50,282 nucleotides of DNA from Streptomyces gardneri (GTDB lineage Bacteria > Actinomycetota > Actinomycetes > Streptomycetales > Streptomycetaceae): assembly GCF_006539185.1 (NCBI RefSeq), contig NZ_BJMN01000060.1, positions 1 to 50,282 of the forward strand. The letters are read 5' to 3'. Shown here piece after piece: positions 14,185-22,200 of this stretch. A program made the translations under genes and the position numbers. The notes under the pieces were generated by a model. That model was not told the DNA's origin and did not search any database. It saw nothing but the letters and a program-made list of their open reading frames with translations. Numbering within the stretch: the stretch's first letter is position 1; each line of letters begins with the position of its first letter.

Positions 14185-16731
14185 GTGCCCGACGAAGCGT
14201 CACCCGCCACAGCCCCAGCCCCGGAGACCGCCACCTCCGCCCGGCCCCGGCGGCGCGGCCCGCGGCTCTCCCGGCGGGCGCTGCTCCTCGCGCTCACCGG
14301 CGCCGCCGCCCTCGCGGCCGCCGCCTCGCCCGCGACGGCCGGCACGCGGCCCCGGCGGACCACCCCCCTCGCCCCGCCCGTCGGCCGGGTCGACGAACTC
14401 CTCGCCCGGCTCACCCTCGACGAGAAGGTCTCCCTCCTCCACGGCGCCGCCGACCCCGCGAGCCTCGGCCAGGCCGGCCACGTCCCCGGCGTGCCCCGGC
14501 TGGGCATCCCGCCGCTCCGCCTCGCCGACGGACCCGCCGGCATCCGCGTCCGCCGCACCGCGACCGCCCTGCCCGCACCCGTCATGCTCGCCGCCGCCTT
14601 CGACCCCGGCCTCGCCCGCGCCTACGGCCGGGTCATCGGCCGCGAGGGCCGCGCCCTCGGCCAGGACGTGCTGCTCGCCCCCATGGCCAACCTCATCCGT
14701 ACCCCGTACGCGGGACGGAACTTCGAGACCTTCTCCGAGGACCCGCTCCTCACCGCCGACCTCGTCGCCGAGGAGATCCGCGGCATCCAGGCCGAGGGCC
14801 TCGTCGCCACCGTCAAGCACTTCGCCCTCAACAACCAGGAGCGCGACCGCACCACCGTCGACGTCCGCGCCGGCGAACAGACCCTGCACGAGACCGAGCT
14901 GCGCGCCTTCGAAGCCGCCGTGGCCGCCGGAGCGGGCGCCGTCATGGCCGCGTACAACAAGGTCGACGGCGTCCACGCCGCCGAGAACGCGACCCTGCTC
15001 ACCGGGATCCTGCGCGACCGCTGGGGCTTCGACGGCTGGGTCATGAGCGACTGGGACGCCGTCCACACGACAGGCCCCGCGCTCGCCGCCGGACTCGACA
15101 TGGAGATGCCCGGCGGCTCCCATTACGGCGACGCCCTGCGCACCGCCGTCCGCGCGGGCCTGATCGACGAGGCCACCGTCGACCGCTCCGTACGCCGGAT
15201 CCTCTCCGTACGCGAGCGCTTCGGGCTCCTCGACGCCCCACCGTCGCGCCCCGCCAGGGACGCCGCCTCCGGGGCCCGGCTCGCCCTGCGGGTCGCCGTC
15301 GCCGGGGCGACCCTCCTGCGCAACGAACGCGGAGCCCTGCCGCTCACCGACCGGGCCGCCCGCTCCCTCGCCGTCCTCGGGCCCACGGCCTCCGTGCCCT
15401 TCGTCAGCGGCGGCGGCAGCGCCCATGTCGTCCCCGACGCGGCACCCAGCCCCCTGGACGCGATCCGCGCCAGGGCCGGGGAGGACGGCTCCGTCGCGTA
15501 CGCCGTGGGGGAGGACCTCTTCGGGCGCCCGCTGCCGCCGCTGTCACCCGCCGTCGACCTGGAGGGCGTGGACGTCGCCGCCGGCGCCACCTGGACCCGT
15601 ACGGTCACGCTGACCGCCACCGACCCCGACGAGTGGACCTTCCTCGTCCACTACAGCGGCCCCCGGCCCACCGTCACCCTCGACGGCACCGAGCTCTTCC
15701 CCGTCGGACAGGGCGTCGCCGAGTACTTCGTGGGCGGCCTCCTCGGCCGGGCGCCCGACGGGCTCGACGTCCGGCGTGCCACCCGGCGCCTCGCCGCCGG
15801 ACCGCACGAGCTGACCGTCACCGCCCGCGGCGGCCCCGCCGGTCAGCTCTTCCGGCTCCGCGCCGTCACCGGGGCGACCCGCGCCGCCGACCTGACCGAG
15901 GCCGTACGGGTCGCGCGGGCCGCGCACAGCGTCGTGCTCTTCGCCTACGAGGACGCCACCGAGGGCCAGGACCGCGTGACCCTCGCCCTCCCCGGCCACC
16001 AGGAGGCCCTGATCGAGGCGGTGACTGCGGCCAACGCCCGTACCACCGTCGTCCTCAACACCTCGTCGGCCGTCACCATGCCGTGGCGGGAACGGACCGC
16101 CGCCGTCCTCCAGATGTACTACCCCGGGCAGGAGGGCGCGGCCGCCACCACGGCCGTCCTCTTCGGCGACGCCGACCCCGGCGGGCGCCTCACCCAGACC
16201 TTCCCGGCGGCCGAGGACCGCCACCCCACGGCCGGGGACCCGCGCCGCTACCCGGGCGAGGGCGGGGTGGAGGAGTACAGGGAAGGGGTGCACGTCGGCC
16301 ACCGCTGGTACGAGGCGGAGGGCGTCGTCCCGCTCTTCCCCTTCGGGCACGGCCTCTCGTACACGACCTTCCGGTACGAGGATCTGACCGTCGCCCCCGG
16401 TGCCGCGGAAGGGCTGGACGTCACCTTCACCGTCCGCAACACCGGCCGCCGGGACGGCGTCGAGGTCGCCCAGGTCTACGTCGGCCCCTCCCCGGACCTG
16501 ACCGCCCTCGGCGTCGACCAGCCGCGCTCCGCCCTCGCCGGCTACCGCCGCCTGGAGCTCGCGGCCGGCGCACGGCGGCGGGTGACCGTCCATGTCACCG
16601 CCCGCACCCTGTCCTCCTGGGACACCGCACGGCACGGGTGGCTCTTCGGCACGGGCCGCCGGACCGTCCGCGTCGGCTCCTCCTCGGCCGACCCCGGCCT
16701 CAGCCTCGGCGTCGAGGTCCGCCCCTCCTGA
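14185..16731 (+). CDS. Tat-exported glycoside hydrolase family 3 (beta-glucosidase-like) with PA14 and FnIII-like domains
   Basis: 848 residues from GTG 14185, which has AAGGAG 7 bases upstream; GTG 14167 lies before that site and is rejected. The N-terminus has a twin-arginine signal (SRRALLLALTGAAALAAA, about 31-48). The GH3 barrel follows; the nucleophile is D289 in VMSDWDAV, and KHFALNNQE (about 211-219) carries the usual substrate-binding Lys-His. The second alpha/beta domain starts near 365 and is interrupted by a PA14-like insert (about 475-575) as in several beta-glucosidases. A fibronectin-III-like domain ends the protein. It probably cleaves terminal beta-linked sugars outside the cell. 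Sugar specificity is not visible. Confidence 0.93.
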   Translation: MPDEASPATAPAPETATSARPRRRGPRLSRRALLLALTGAAALAAAASPATAGTRPRRTTPLAPPVGRVDELLARLTLDEKVSLLHGAADPASLGQAGHVPGVPRLGIPPLRLADGPAGIRVRRTATALPAPVMLAAAFDPGLARAYGRVIGREGRALGQDVLLAPMANLIRTPYAGRNFETFSEDPLLTADLVAEEIRGIQAEGLVATVKHFALNNQERDRTTVDVRAGEQTLHETELRAFEAAVAAGAGAVMAAYNKVDGVHAAENATLLTGILRDRWGFDGWVMSDWDAVHTTGPALAAGLDMEMPGGSHYGDALRTAVRAGLIDEATVDRSVRRILSVRERFGLLDAPPSRPARDAASGARLALRVAVAGATLLRNERGALPLTDRAARSLAVLGPTASVPFVSGGGSAHVVPDAAPSPLDAIRARAGEDGSVAYAVGEDLFGRPLPPLSPAVDLEGVDVAAGATWTRTVTLTATDPDEWTFLVHYSGPRPTVTLDGTELFPVGQGVAEYFVGGLLGRAPDGLDVRRATRRLAAGPHELTVTARGGPAGQLFRLRAVTGATRAADLTEAVRVARAAHSVVLFAYEDATEGQDRVTLALPGHQEALIEAVTAANARTTVVLNTSSAVTMPWRERTAAVLQMYYPGQEGAAATTAVLFGDADPGGRLTQTFPAAEDRHPTAGDPRRYPGEGGVEEYREGVHVGHRWYEAEGVVPLFPFGHGLSYTTFRYEDLTVAPGAAEGLDVTFTVRNTGRRDGVEVAQVYVGPSPDLTALGVDQPRSALAGYRRLELAAGARRRVTVHVTARTLSSWDTARHGWLFGTGRRTVRVGSSSADPGLSLGVEVRPS

Positions 16732-16736
16732 CCGGG

Positions 16737-16742
16737 TAGGCT
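16737..16742 (+). promoter_or_regulatory. Putative -10 element for the DedA-family gene
   Basis: TAGGCT lies 5 bases after the GH3 stop. Transcription from about 16749 would give a 49-base leader with the GGGAGG ribosome site before TTG 16798. Confidence 0.4.
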
Positions 16743-16797
16743 GCCCCGGCGTGCCCGACGCGGTGCACGCCGGGCGGCCGACACGGGAGGAACCGCG

Positions 16798-17451
16798 TTG
16801 CACGTGCAGGAATGGCTGGAGACGATCCCGGCGGTCGCGATCTACGCGCTGGTGGGCGTGGTGATCGGTCTGGAGAGCCTGGGCATCCCGCTGCCCGGCG
16901 AGATCGTGCTCGTGAGCTCGGCGCTGCTCGCCTCGCAGCACGGTGACATCAACCCGTGGGTGCTCGGCGCCTGCGCCACCGCCGGCGCGATCATCGGCGA
17001 CTCGATCGGCTACGCCATCGGCCGCAAGGGCGGCAGGCCCCTGCTCGCCTGGCTGGGGAAGAGGTTCCCGAAGCACTTCAGCGAGGCCAACATCGGGCTC
17101 GCCGAGCGCTCCTTCGAGAAGTGGGGCATGTGGGCGGTCTTCTTCGGCCGCTTCATCGCCCTGCTGCGCATCTTCGCCGGGCCCCTCGCGGGCGTCCTGC
17201 ACATGCCGTACTGGAAGTTCCTCATCGCCAACGTCTTCGGCGGCATCCTCTGGGCCGGCGGCACCACGGCCGTCATCTACTCGGTGGGCATCGTCGCCGA
17301 GGCCTGGCTCAAGCGCTTCTCCTGGCTGGGCCTCGTCCTCGCCGTGGTGATCGGCGTCGCCTCGATGCTGATCATCAAGAACCGCGCCAAGAAGGCGGCG
17401 GCGGAGCGGCCGGACGCCGTGGAGCCCGAGCCGGTCACCGTCGGGGACTGA
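16798..17451 (+). CDS. DedA-family membrane protein
   Basis: 217 residues. The family motif GLESLGIPLPGEIVL lies at about 24-38, and FFGRFIALLRIFAGPLAG at about 119-136 carries the conserved Arg residues and AG. Several hydrophobic helices and re-entrant loops follow. DedA proteins share the VTT fold with TVP38 and are linked to proton-motive force, membrane lipid recycling and, in some cases, undecaprenyl-phosphate flipping. TTG 16798 is favoured because GGGAGG lies 8 bases upstream; GTG 16804 would be 14 bases away. The gene ends before a palindromic terminator shared with the convergent carbonic anhydrase gene. Confidence 0.92.
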   Translation: MHVQEWLETIPAVAIYALVGVVIGLESLGIPLPGEIVLVSSALLASQHGDINPWVLGACATAGAIIGDSIGYAIGRKGGRPLLAWLGKRFPKHFSEANIGLAERSFEKWGMWAVFFGRFIALLRIFAGPLAGVLHMPYWKFLIANVFGGILWAGGTTAVIYSVGIVAEAWLKRFSWLGLVLAVVIGVASMLIIKNRAKKAAAERPDAVEPEPVTVGD

Positions 17452-17474
17452 GCCTGACGGCAGGACGGAGAAGA

Positions 17475-17502
17475 GGGCGGCACCCCGCGCGGGGTGCCGC
17501 CC
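17475..17502. terminator. Bidirectional terminator
   Basis: 28-base perfect palindrome, arms 17475-17488 and 17489-17502, between two convergent genes. On the plus strand it is followed by TCCTT, on the minus strand by TCTTCT. It can serve both directions. Confidence 0.88.
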
Positions 17503-17536
17503 TCCTTCACGTACGGAGCGTACGGCTCGGGCTTCG

Positions 17537-18064
17537 TCAGGCCTCGAAGGCCTCCGCGTGGCTCTTCGCGAGGTGCAGGTACACCTCGGCGTTCAGCTTG
17601 ATGCCCGCCTTCTCCTCCTCGGTGAGCGGGCGGCGGACCTTCGCCGGGACGCCGGCGACCAGCGAACCCGGCGGCACCTGCATGCCCTGCGGGACGAGCG
17701 CCTGGGCGGCGACGAGCGAGCCCGCGCCGATCCGGGCCCCGTTGAGGACCGTCGCGCCCATGCCGACGAGCACGTCGTCCTCGATCACACAGCCGTGCAC
17801 GGTGGCGTTGTGGCCGACGGTCACCCGGGCCCCGATCGAGACGGGGAAGCCGGGGTCGACGTGGACCGTGGAGTTGTCCTGGATGTTGGAGTCCTCGCCG
17901 ATCGCGATGGGACCGCAGTCCGCCCGCAGCACGGTGTGGTACCAGATGTTGGCGCGGGCGCCGAGGGTCACCTCGCCCAGCACCACCGAGGTCGGGGCCG
18001 TGAACGCGGTCGGGTCGATCTGCGGCTCCTTACCGCCCACACCCTTGATCAACGCCTCTGCCAT
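17537..18064 (-). CDS. Gamma-carbonic-anhydrase family protein (left-handed beta-helix)
   Basis: 175 residues with hexapeptide repeats (e.g. VVLGEVTLGARANIWYHTV). Probable zinc-binding His residues are H68 (NSTVHVD), H85 and H90 (VGHNATVH), spaced as in gamma-class enzymes. A short helical tail closes the trimer. True carbonic anhydrase activity is plausible, but many relatives (YrdA/PaaY type) are poorly active or hydrolyse CoA thioesters. AGGAG lies 6 bases before the ATG. The gene shares a terminator with the convergent DedA gene and is divergent from a second hexapeptide protein. Confidence 0.93.
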   Translation of the reverse strand: MAEALIKGVGGKEPQIDPTAFTAPTSVVLGEVTLGARANIWYHTVLRADCGPIAIGEDSNIQDNSTVHVDPGFPVSIGARVTVGHNATVHGCVIEDDVLVGMGATVLNGARIGAGSLVAAQALVPQGMQVPPGSLVAGVPAKVRRPLTEEEKAGIKLNAEVYLHLAKSHAEAFEA

Positions 18065-18185
18065 GGTTCGCTCCTGATCGTTCAGCCGTCGTGTCACGCC
18101 CGGGGGTGGCCCCCGGCCGCACCCTATGCGGTGCCCATGACCGACATCACAGCGCACCGCACTGATCAGGCACGACGGCGCCGAC

Positions 18186-18191
18186 TACCGT
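18186..18191 (+). promoter_or_regulatory. Putative -10 element, leaderless acyltransferase transcript
   Basis: TACCGT is followed after ggccgg by GTG 18198, supporting that start in the absence of a ribosome site. Confidence 0.5.
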
Positions 18192-18197
18192 GGCCGG

Positions 18198-18953
18198 GTG
18201 CCCAGGAACAGAAACACGTTCTCATCCCTCGCCGCCTGGCGGCGCAGGGCCGTCGCCGCTGCCGTGCAGGGTGCCTGGCGCTGGGCGCAGCAGGCCGGTT
18301 CCGTCACCGCCGAGCACCCGGGGAAGCTGCGCTTCCGCCGCCTCGGCGCGGGGACCCGGCTCGCCTTCCCGCAGGGCACGGTCTTCGGCGAGCCGTGGAT
18401 CGAGATCGGCGAGTGCTGCATCATCGCCGAACAGGTCACCCTCACGGCGGGGATGCTGCCGGGCCTCGACCTCGGCACGGAGACGGTCCTGACCCTCGGC
18501 GACGGGGTGGTCCTCGGGCGCGGCAGCCACGTCATCGCCGACACCACGGTGACCATCGGCTCGGACACCTACTGCGGCCCATACGTCTACATCACCTCGA
18601 CCAACCACAGCTACGACGACCCCGACGAGCCCATCGGCCGCCAGTGGCCCCGCTCGGAGCCGGTCTCCATCGGGCCCGGCTGCTGGCTCGGCACGGGAGC
18701 GGTGATCCTGCCCGGCGCGCGCATCGGCCGGAACGTGGTCGTCGCCGCGGGCGCGGTCGTACGCGGCGAGGTGCCGGACCACTCGGTGGTGGCGGGCGCC
18801 CCGGCCAGGGTCGTCCGCAGCTGGGACCCGGAGAAGGGCTGGCAGCCGCCGCTGCGCACCCCGGCCCCCCAGCCGATCCCGGAGCACGTGACCTCGGAAC
18901 AGCTCGCGGCGCTCGCGGCCTGGGAGGTCGAACAGGCGGGCACGTCCTCGTAG
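18198..18953 (+). CDS. Hexapeptide-repeat acyltransferase (maltose/NodL/colanic-acid type)
   Basis: 251 residues from GTG 18198. An N-terminal basic helical part (about 1-60) precedes a left-handed beta-helix with repeats such as IEIGECCIIAEQVTL and CWLGTGAVILPGARIGRNVVVAAGAVV. The catalytic-type His is in YITSTNHSYDDPDEPI (about 131-146), a motif typical of O-acetyltransferases of the NodL/WbbJ group that use acyl-CoA. The acceptor is unknown; sugars or cell-wall polymers are likely. The start is supported by TACCGT 6 bases upstream. It is divergent from the carbonic anhydrase-like gene. Confidence 0.9.
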   Translation: MPRNRNTFSSLAAWRRRAVAAAVQGAWRWAQQAGSVTAEHPGKLRFRRLGAGTRLAFPQGTVFGEPWIEIGECCIIAEQVTLTAGMLPGLDLGTETVLTLGDGVVLGRGSHVIADTTVTIGSDTYCGPYVYITSTNHSYDDPDEPIGRQWPRSEPVSIGPGCWLGTGAVILPGARIGRNVVVAAGAVVRGEVPDHSVVAGAPARVVRSWDPEKGWQPPLRTPAPQPIPEHVTSEQLAALAAWEVEQAGTSS

Positions 18954-18974
18954 GCCGTGTCCCGCCGGTCGGTT

Positions 18975-19050
18975 CGCCGGGACGTAGGGCCGCTGCCGTT
19001 CGCCAAGACGTCGGGCCGCTGCCGTTCGCCGGGGCGTCAGGCCGCTGCCA
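18975..19050. repeat. Three tandem copies of a 26-bp unit reaching into the EamA gene end
   Basis: Copies at 18975-19000, 19001-19026 and 19027-19050 (partial) follow the pattern CGCCrrGrCGTm, then GGGCCGCTGCC and GTT. The third copy covers the stop codon (19037-19039) and last codons of the minus-strand EamA gene, so the array looks like outward duplication of a gene end. Confidence 0.85.
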
Positions 19051-19900
19051 GGAGGACCGTGCCGCCGAGGGCGAGGGCCGCGCCGGCCGCCTGGACCGGG
19101 CGGAGGCGTTCCTTCAGGACCGCGAACGCGGCCAGGGCCGTGACGACGGGGTAGAGGCTGGCGAGGACCGCGGCGACCACGACCGGCCCCTGCTGGGCGG
19201 CGATGGCGTACGTCCCGTTGGCCGCGACGTCCGCGAGGCCGACGAAGGCGAGGGCGGGCAGGGCCGCGCGGATGACGGCGGGACCGCCCTCGGGGAGGGC
19301 CCGGCCGCCGCGGCGCACGGAGACGTACAGGGCGCCGCCGCCCACCAGGACGTTGGTGACGCGCTGGACGAGCAGGGCGAGGAACAGGCCGGTGACGGTG
19401 GTGGAGGACTCCGCGATGAGGGCCATCACCGAGCCGAAGCCGAAGGCCGCGAACAGGGTGAGCAGGACCGCCTGGCGCTGCACGGGGGCGCCGCGCAGCT
19501 CGGGGCCGCCCGCGAGGGTCACGCCGACGATCGCCACGACGACGCCGGCGAGCTGGAGGAGCCCGGGACGGTCGCCGAGGAACAGGCCGACCGAGACGGG
19601 GACGACGACACCGAGCGAACCGAGCGGCGAGACCACGCCCATGGGGCCGAGGGCCAGTGCCTTGTAGAAGGCGAGCATGGCCGCCGGGCCGACGACTCCG
19701 GCCCCGACCGCGTACCAGAGCTGGGGGCCCGCCTCGGTCCAGGCTCCGGTCGCGAGGACGAGGGTGCCGAGGACGAGGACCGCGAGGACCTGGGAGACCA
19801 CGACGACCGTGAGGGCCGGGATCCGGCGCGTGAGGAGCCCGCCGCCGAAGTCGGCGAGACCCCAGAGCAGGGCGGTGGCCAGGGCGAACAGGGCGGTCAT
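19037..19900 (-). CDS. EamA-family (DMT superfamily) transporter
   Basis: 287 residues with about ten hydrophobic helices, in the two-fold repeat layout of drug/metabolite transporters. The first EamA half includes ALLWGLADFGGGLL and KALALGPMGVVSPLGSL; the second includes IAAQQGPVVVAAVLASLYPVVTALAAFAVLKERL, the typical helix-8/9 signature. Such proteins usually export amino acids or small metabolites; the substrate is not visible. The gene is divergent from an XRE-cupin regulator across a 111-base gap with repeated elements, so that regulator probably controls it. The ATG at 19900 has GAGG 4 bases upstream. Confidence 0.92.
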   Translation of the reverse strand: MTALFALATALLWGLADFGGGLLTRRIPALTVVVVSQVLAVLVLGTLVLATGAWTEAGPQLWYAVGAGVVGPAAMLAFYKALALGPMGVVSPLGSLGVVVPVSVGLFLGDRPGLLQLAGVVVAIVGVTLAGGPELRGAPVQRQAVLLTLFAAFGFGSVMALIAESSTTVTGLFLALLVQRVTNVLVGGGALYVSVRRGGRALPEGGPAVIRAALPALAFVGLADVAANGTYAIAAQQGPVVVAAVLASLYPVVTALAAFAVLKERLRPVQAAGAALALGGTVLLAAA

Positions 19901-19934
19901 GGATCCTCGCAGTCGCGTGCGGCAGCACGCAGTA

Positions 19935-19984
19935 CAGTGCAGTGAACAGTCGGGTACAGCCCACCGTAGTTCAGTGCATTGAAC
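19935..19984. promoter_or_regulatory. Candidate operators between EamA and XRE-cupin genes
   Basis: CAGTGCAGTGAAC (19935-19947) and CAGTGCATTGAAC (19972-19984) are direct repeats differing at one base, 37 bases apart start to start. The second is inside TTCAGTGCATTGAA, almost a palindrome. A further inverted repeat TCCAA-aata-TTGGA follows at 19991-20004 just before GTG 20012. Confidence 0.5.
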
Positions 19985-20011
19985 TCTGTCATCCAAAATA
20001 TTGGACGGAAT

Positions 20012-20584
20012 GTGTCGGACCTCGATCAGCTCACGCAGTCGCTCGCCCGGAACCTGAAGCGCTGGCGCAAGGAGCGGGGCTTCACCCTGGACGCGCTCGC
20101 CGCCCGGGCCGGGGTCAGCCGAGGCATGATCATCCAGATCGAGCAGGCCAGGACCAACCCCAGCGTCGGCACCACCGTGAAGCTGGCGGACGCCCTCGGC
20201 GTCTCCATCACGACCCTCCTCGACTACGAGCAGGGCCCCCAGGTCCGACTGGTCCCGCCAGACCAGGCCGTCCGCATGTGGTCCACCTCGACCGGCAGCC
20301 ACACCACCCTCCTCGTCGGCACCGAGGCCCGCGGACCGCTGGAGCTCTGGTCCTGGACCCTGATGCCCGGCGAGGGCAGCGACTCCGACCCGCACCCGGA
20401 CGGCACCACCGAGCTCCTGCACGTCACCGCCGGGGTCCTCACCCTCGTCGTCGACGAGGTGGAGCACACGATGCCGGCCGGCACGTCCGCGGTCTTCGAG
20501 GCCAACGTGTCGCACGCCTACCGCAACGACGGCGACGAGACGGTCGAGATGACGATGGCCGTCTCCATCCCGCCCGCACGCTGA
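20012..20584 (+). CDS. XRE-family regulator with C-terminal cupin domain
   Basis: 190 residues from GTG 20012. The helix-turn-helix (about 8-62) contains LDALAARAGVSRGMIIQIEQ and TNPSVGTTVKLADALGVS; a cupin barrel follows (about 100-185, with DPHPDGTTELLHVTAGVLTL). This design senses a small molecule through the cupin and controls a neighbouring gene, here probably the divergent EamA transporter. An in-frame TTG at 19979 is inside a candidate operator and has no ribosome site, so I prefer GTG 20012, preceded by GGACGG. The ligand is unknown. Confidence 0.92.
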   Translation: MSDLDQLTQSLARNLKRWRKERGFTLDALAARAGVSRGMIIQIEQARTNPSVGTTVKLADALGVSITTLLDYEQGPQVRLVPPDQAVRMWSTSTGSHTTLLVGTEARGPLELWSWTLMPGEGSDSDPHPDGTTELLHVTAGVLTLVVDEVEHTMPAGTSAVFEANVSHAYRNDGDETVEMTMAVSIPPAR

Positions 20585-20615
20585 GACGGACGACCGCGAA
20601 CCGGGCGCCGGTTGT

Positions 20616-20621
20616 TAGCGT
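20616..20621 (+). promoter_or_regulatory. Putative -10 element, leaderless YbaK transcript
   Basis: TAGCGT is followed after gacacgc by ATG 20629. Confidence 0.5.
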
Positions 20622-20628
20622 GACACGC

Positions 20629-21192
20629 ATGCGCGCACCCATCGGAGACTTCGACAACGCCCGCCCCGCCCCCGACTGCCTCGACGAGCTCACCGGACCC
20701 GTCGCCGCCGCCCTCCGCGCCTGGCGTGGCCCCGTACCGGCCGACCAGCTCGTGTACGTGGACACCGACCCGGCCGTCGCCGACACCGCCGCGTTCGTGG
20801 AGCACTACGGGCCCACGCTGCTCGACGAGTCCGCCAACTGCGTCGTCGTCGCGGGCAGGCGGGGCGAGACGACGACCCTGGCCGCCTGTGTCGTGAAGTC
20901 GGCGACCCGGGTCGACGTCAACGGGGTCGTACGCAAGCACCTCGGCGCCCGCAAGGCCTCGTTCGCGCCGATGGACACCGCGACCGGCGAGACCGGCATG
21001 GAGTACGGCGGCATCACCCCCGTCGGCCTCCCGGCCGACTGGGCCCTCCTCGTCGACGCCGCCGTCGTGGACACCGAGTGGGTCCTCGTCGGCAGCGGCC
21101 GCAGGCGCGGCAAGCTGATCGTGCCGGGCAAGGCCTTCGCCCAACTCCCCGGCGCGATCGTCCTGGAGGGCCTCGGTCTCCCGCTCGCCTGA
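20629..21192 (+). CDS. YbaK/ProX-domain protein (aminoacyl-tRNA deacylase-like)
   Basis: 187 residues. The YbaK fold is indicated by VVVAGRRGETTTLAACVVKSATRVDVNGVVRKHLGARKASFA (about 73-115, described in parts) with the conserved Lys in VVKSAT, then the Gly-rich segment MEYGGITPVGLP (about 124-135) and the C-terminal VGSGRRRGKL. Relatives hydrolyse mischarged tRNAs such as Cys-tRNA(Pro) in trans. This branch begins with an extra ~60-residue segment and may have another substrate. ATG 20629 lies 7 bases after TAGCGT. It is probably independent of the XRE gene 44 bases upstream. Confidence 0.88.
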   Translation: MRAPIGDFDNARPAPDCLDELTGPVAAALRAWRGPVPADQLVYVDTDPAVADTAAFVEHYGPTLLDESANCVVVAGRRGETTTLAACVVKSATRVDVNGVVRKHLGARKASFAPMDTATGETGMEYGGITPVGLPADWALLVDAAVVDTEWVLVGSGRRRGKLIVPGKAFAQLPGAIVLEGLGLPLA

Positions 21193-21224
21193 GGCGGGGA
21201 GCGGTTCGGCCCGTCTCGGGTCGG

Positions 21225-21632
21225 TCAGCCGAGGCGCGGAATCTCGATCGCGGGGCAGCGGTCCATGACCATGTCGAGCCCCGCCTCACGGGTCCGGGCG
21301 AAGGCGGCCTCGTCGATCACGTCCAGCTGGAACCAGACCGCCTTGGCGCCGATCGCGACCGCCTCGTCGGCGACCGCGCCCGCCAGCTCGCTGTTCACGA
21401 ACACGTCCACGACGTCGACCGGGAACGGGATGTCGGCCAGCGTGGCGTAGCCCTTCTCCCCGTGGACCGTCTCGGCCTTCGGGTGGACGGGGACTATCCG
21501 CTTGCCGTAACGCTGGAGGACGGCCGCGACTCCGTAGGCGGCTCGTCGCTCGTTCGACGACAGGCCGACGACTGCCCAGGTGTCGCCGCTCCGGGTGAGG
21601 ATCTGGCGGATTGTCTCCGGGGTCCCGTGCAC
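21225..21632 (-). CDS. CoA-binding (Rossmann, YccU-type) protein
   Basis: 135 residues from GTG 21632, chosen because AGGAGG lies 6 bases upstream; the longer frame from TTG 21692 would include that site. The Rossmann fold begins with TWAVVGLSSNERRAAYGVAA, and PVHPKAETVHGEKGYATLAD is typical of the CoA-binding domain found alone in YccU or at the start of acyl-CoA synthetases. DVVDVFVNSE and AKAVWFQLDVID complete it. The function is probably CoA-ligand sensing or protein acylation control, but is not known. It is divergent from the Trypco1-like gene. Confidence 0.92.
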   Translation of the reverse strand: MHGTPETIRQILTRSGDTWAVVGLSSNERRAAYGVAAVLQRYGKRIVPVHPKAETVHGEKGYATLADIPFPVDVVDVFVNSELAGAVADEAVAIGAKAVWFQLDVIDEAAFARTREAGLDMVMDRCPAIEIPRLG

Positions 21633-21835
21633 GCGCTGCCTCCTGAGGGCCGTGGCTCGACGGCGCCGCCCTGGTGCCGTCGACGTGTTCAACAGGCGTG
21701 GTCGCGGTGGGATTCCCGCTCGCCAACATGACTGTTCCGTAAGGGTGTTGGCGTCATATCGTCTTGACTGCGGCGCTCTCTCCGAGGTCAGGTCGTCTCG
21801 GACGAGTGACCCACGAGGACGGGAGTGCGTACGCG

Positions 21836-22183
21836 ATGGCCGAGGTGACGGTGCAGGTGCCGACGGGGCGGCCCGGTGACGAGCCGGTGCTGGTGCGGAT
21901 CAGGGAGGCCGAGGACGCGGACGCGGTCACCCGGGTCGGACGCGGTGCGCGGGCCGCCGTCCAGGCCTCGCGCACCCTCGACCAGATGTTGGACGCGGTG
22001 CGGCCCGTCGCGGAGAGCTTCGTGTCCCGCTTCACGCAGATGGAGAACCCTCCGGACGAGATCGGCCTGGAATTCGGCATCTCCCTCACCGCGGGTGCCG
22101 ACGTCGTCATCGCGACGACGGGGACCGAGGCGAACTTCACGGTCACCCTGAACTGGTCGGACATCTCCCGCCGAGCCGGCTGA
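21836..22183 (+). CDS. Trypco1-like (trypsin-co-occurring domain, CU044_2847 family) protein
   Basis: 115 residues from ATG 21836 (GTG 21806 is an in-frame alternative). It starts with the short beta strands typical of this family (AEVTVQVPTG, EPVLVRI), a central helix with ASRTLDQMLDAVRPVAESFV, then PPDEIGLEFGISLTAGADVVIATTG and a last strand (NFTVTLNWSD). The family is known from comparative genomics to sit next to trypsin-like or STAND proteins in presumed biological-conflict systems, and is thought to be a substrate or adaptor of the protease. Here it is followed after 17 bases by such a protein, on the same strand, so the two are surely co-transcribed. The GGGAG upstream is 11 bases away, rather far. 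Confidence 0.82.
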   Translation: MAEVTVQVPTGRPGDEPVLVRIREAEDADAVTRVGRGARAAVQASRTLDQMLDAVRPVAESFVSRFTQMENPPDEIGLEFGISLTAGADVVIATTGTEANFTVTLNWSDISRRAG

Positions 22184-22200
22184 GCGGGAGCGGACGAGCC

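Noticed and set aside
16751..16864. Leaderless frame from GTG 16751 after TAGGCT
   Set aside because: It is out of frame with the DedA gene, Arg-rich and runs into that gene; the DedA TTG has a good ribosome site.
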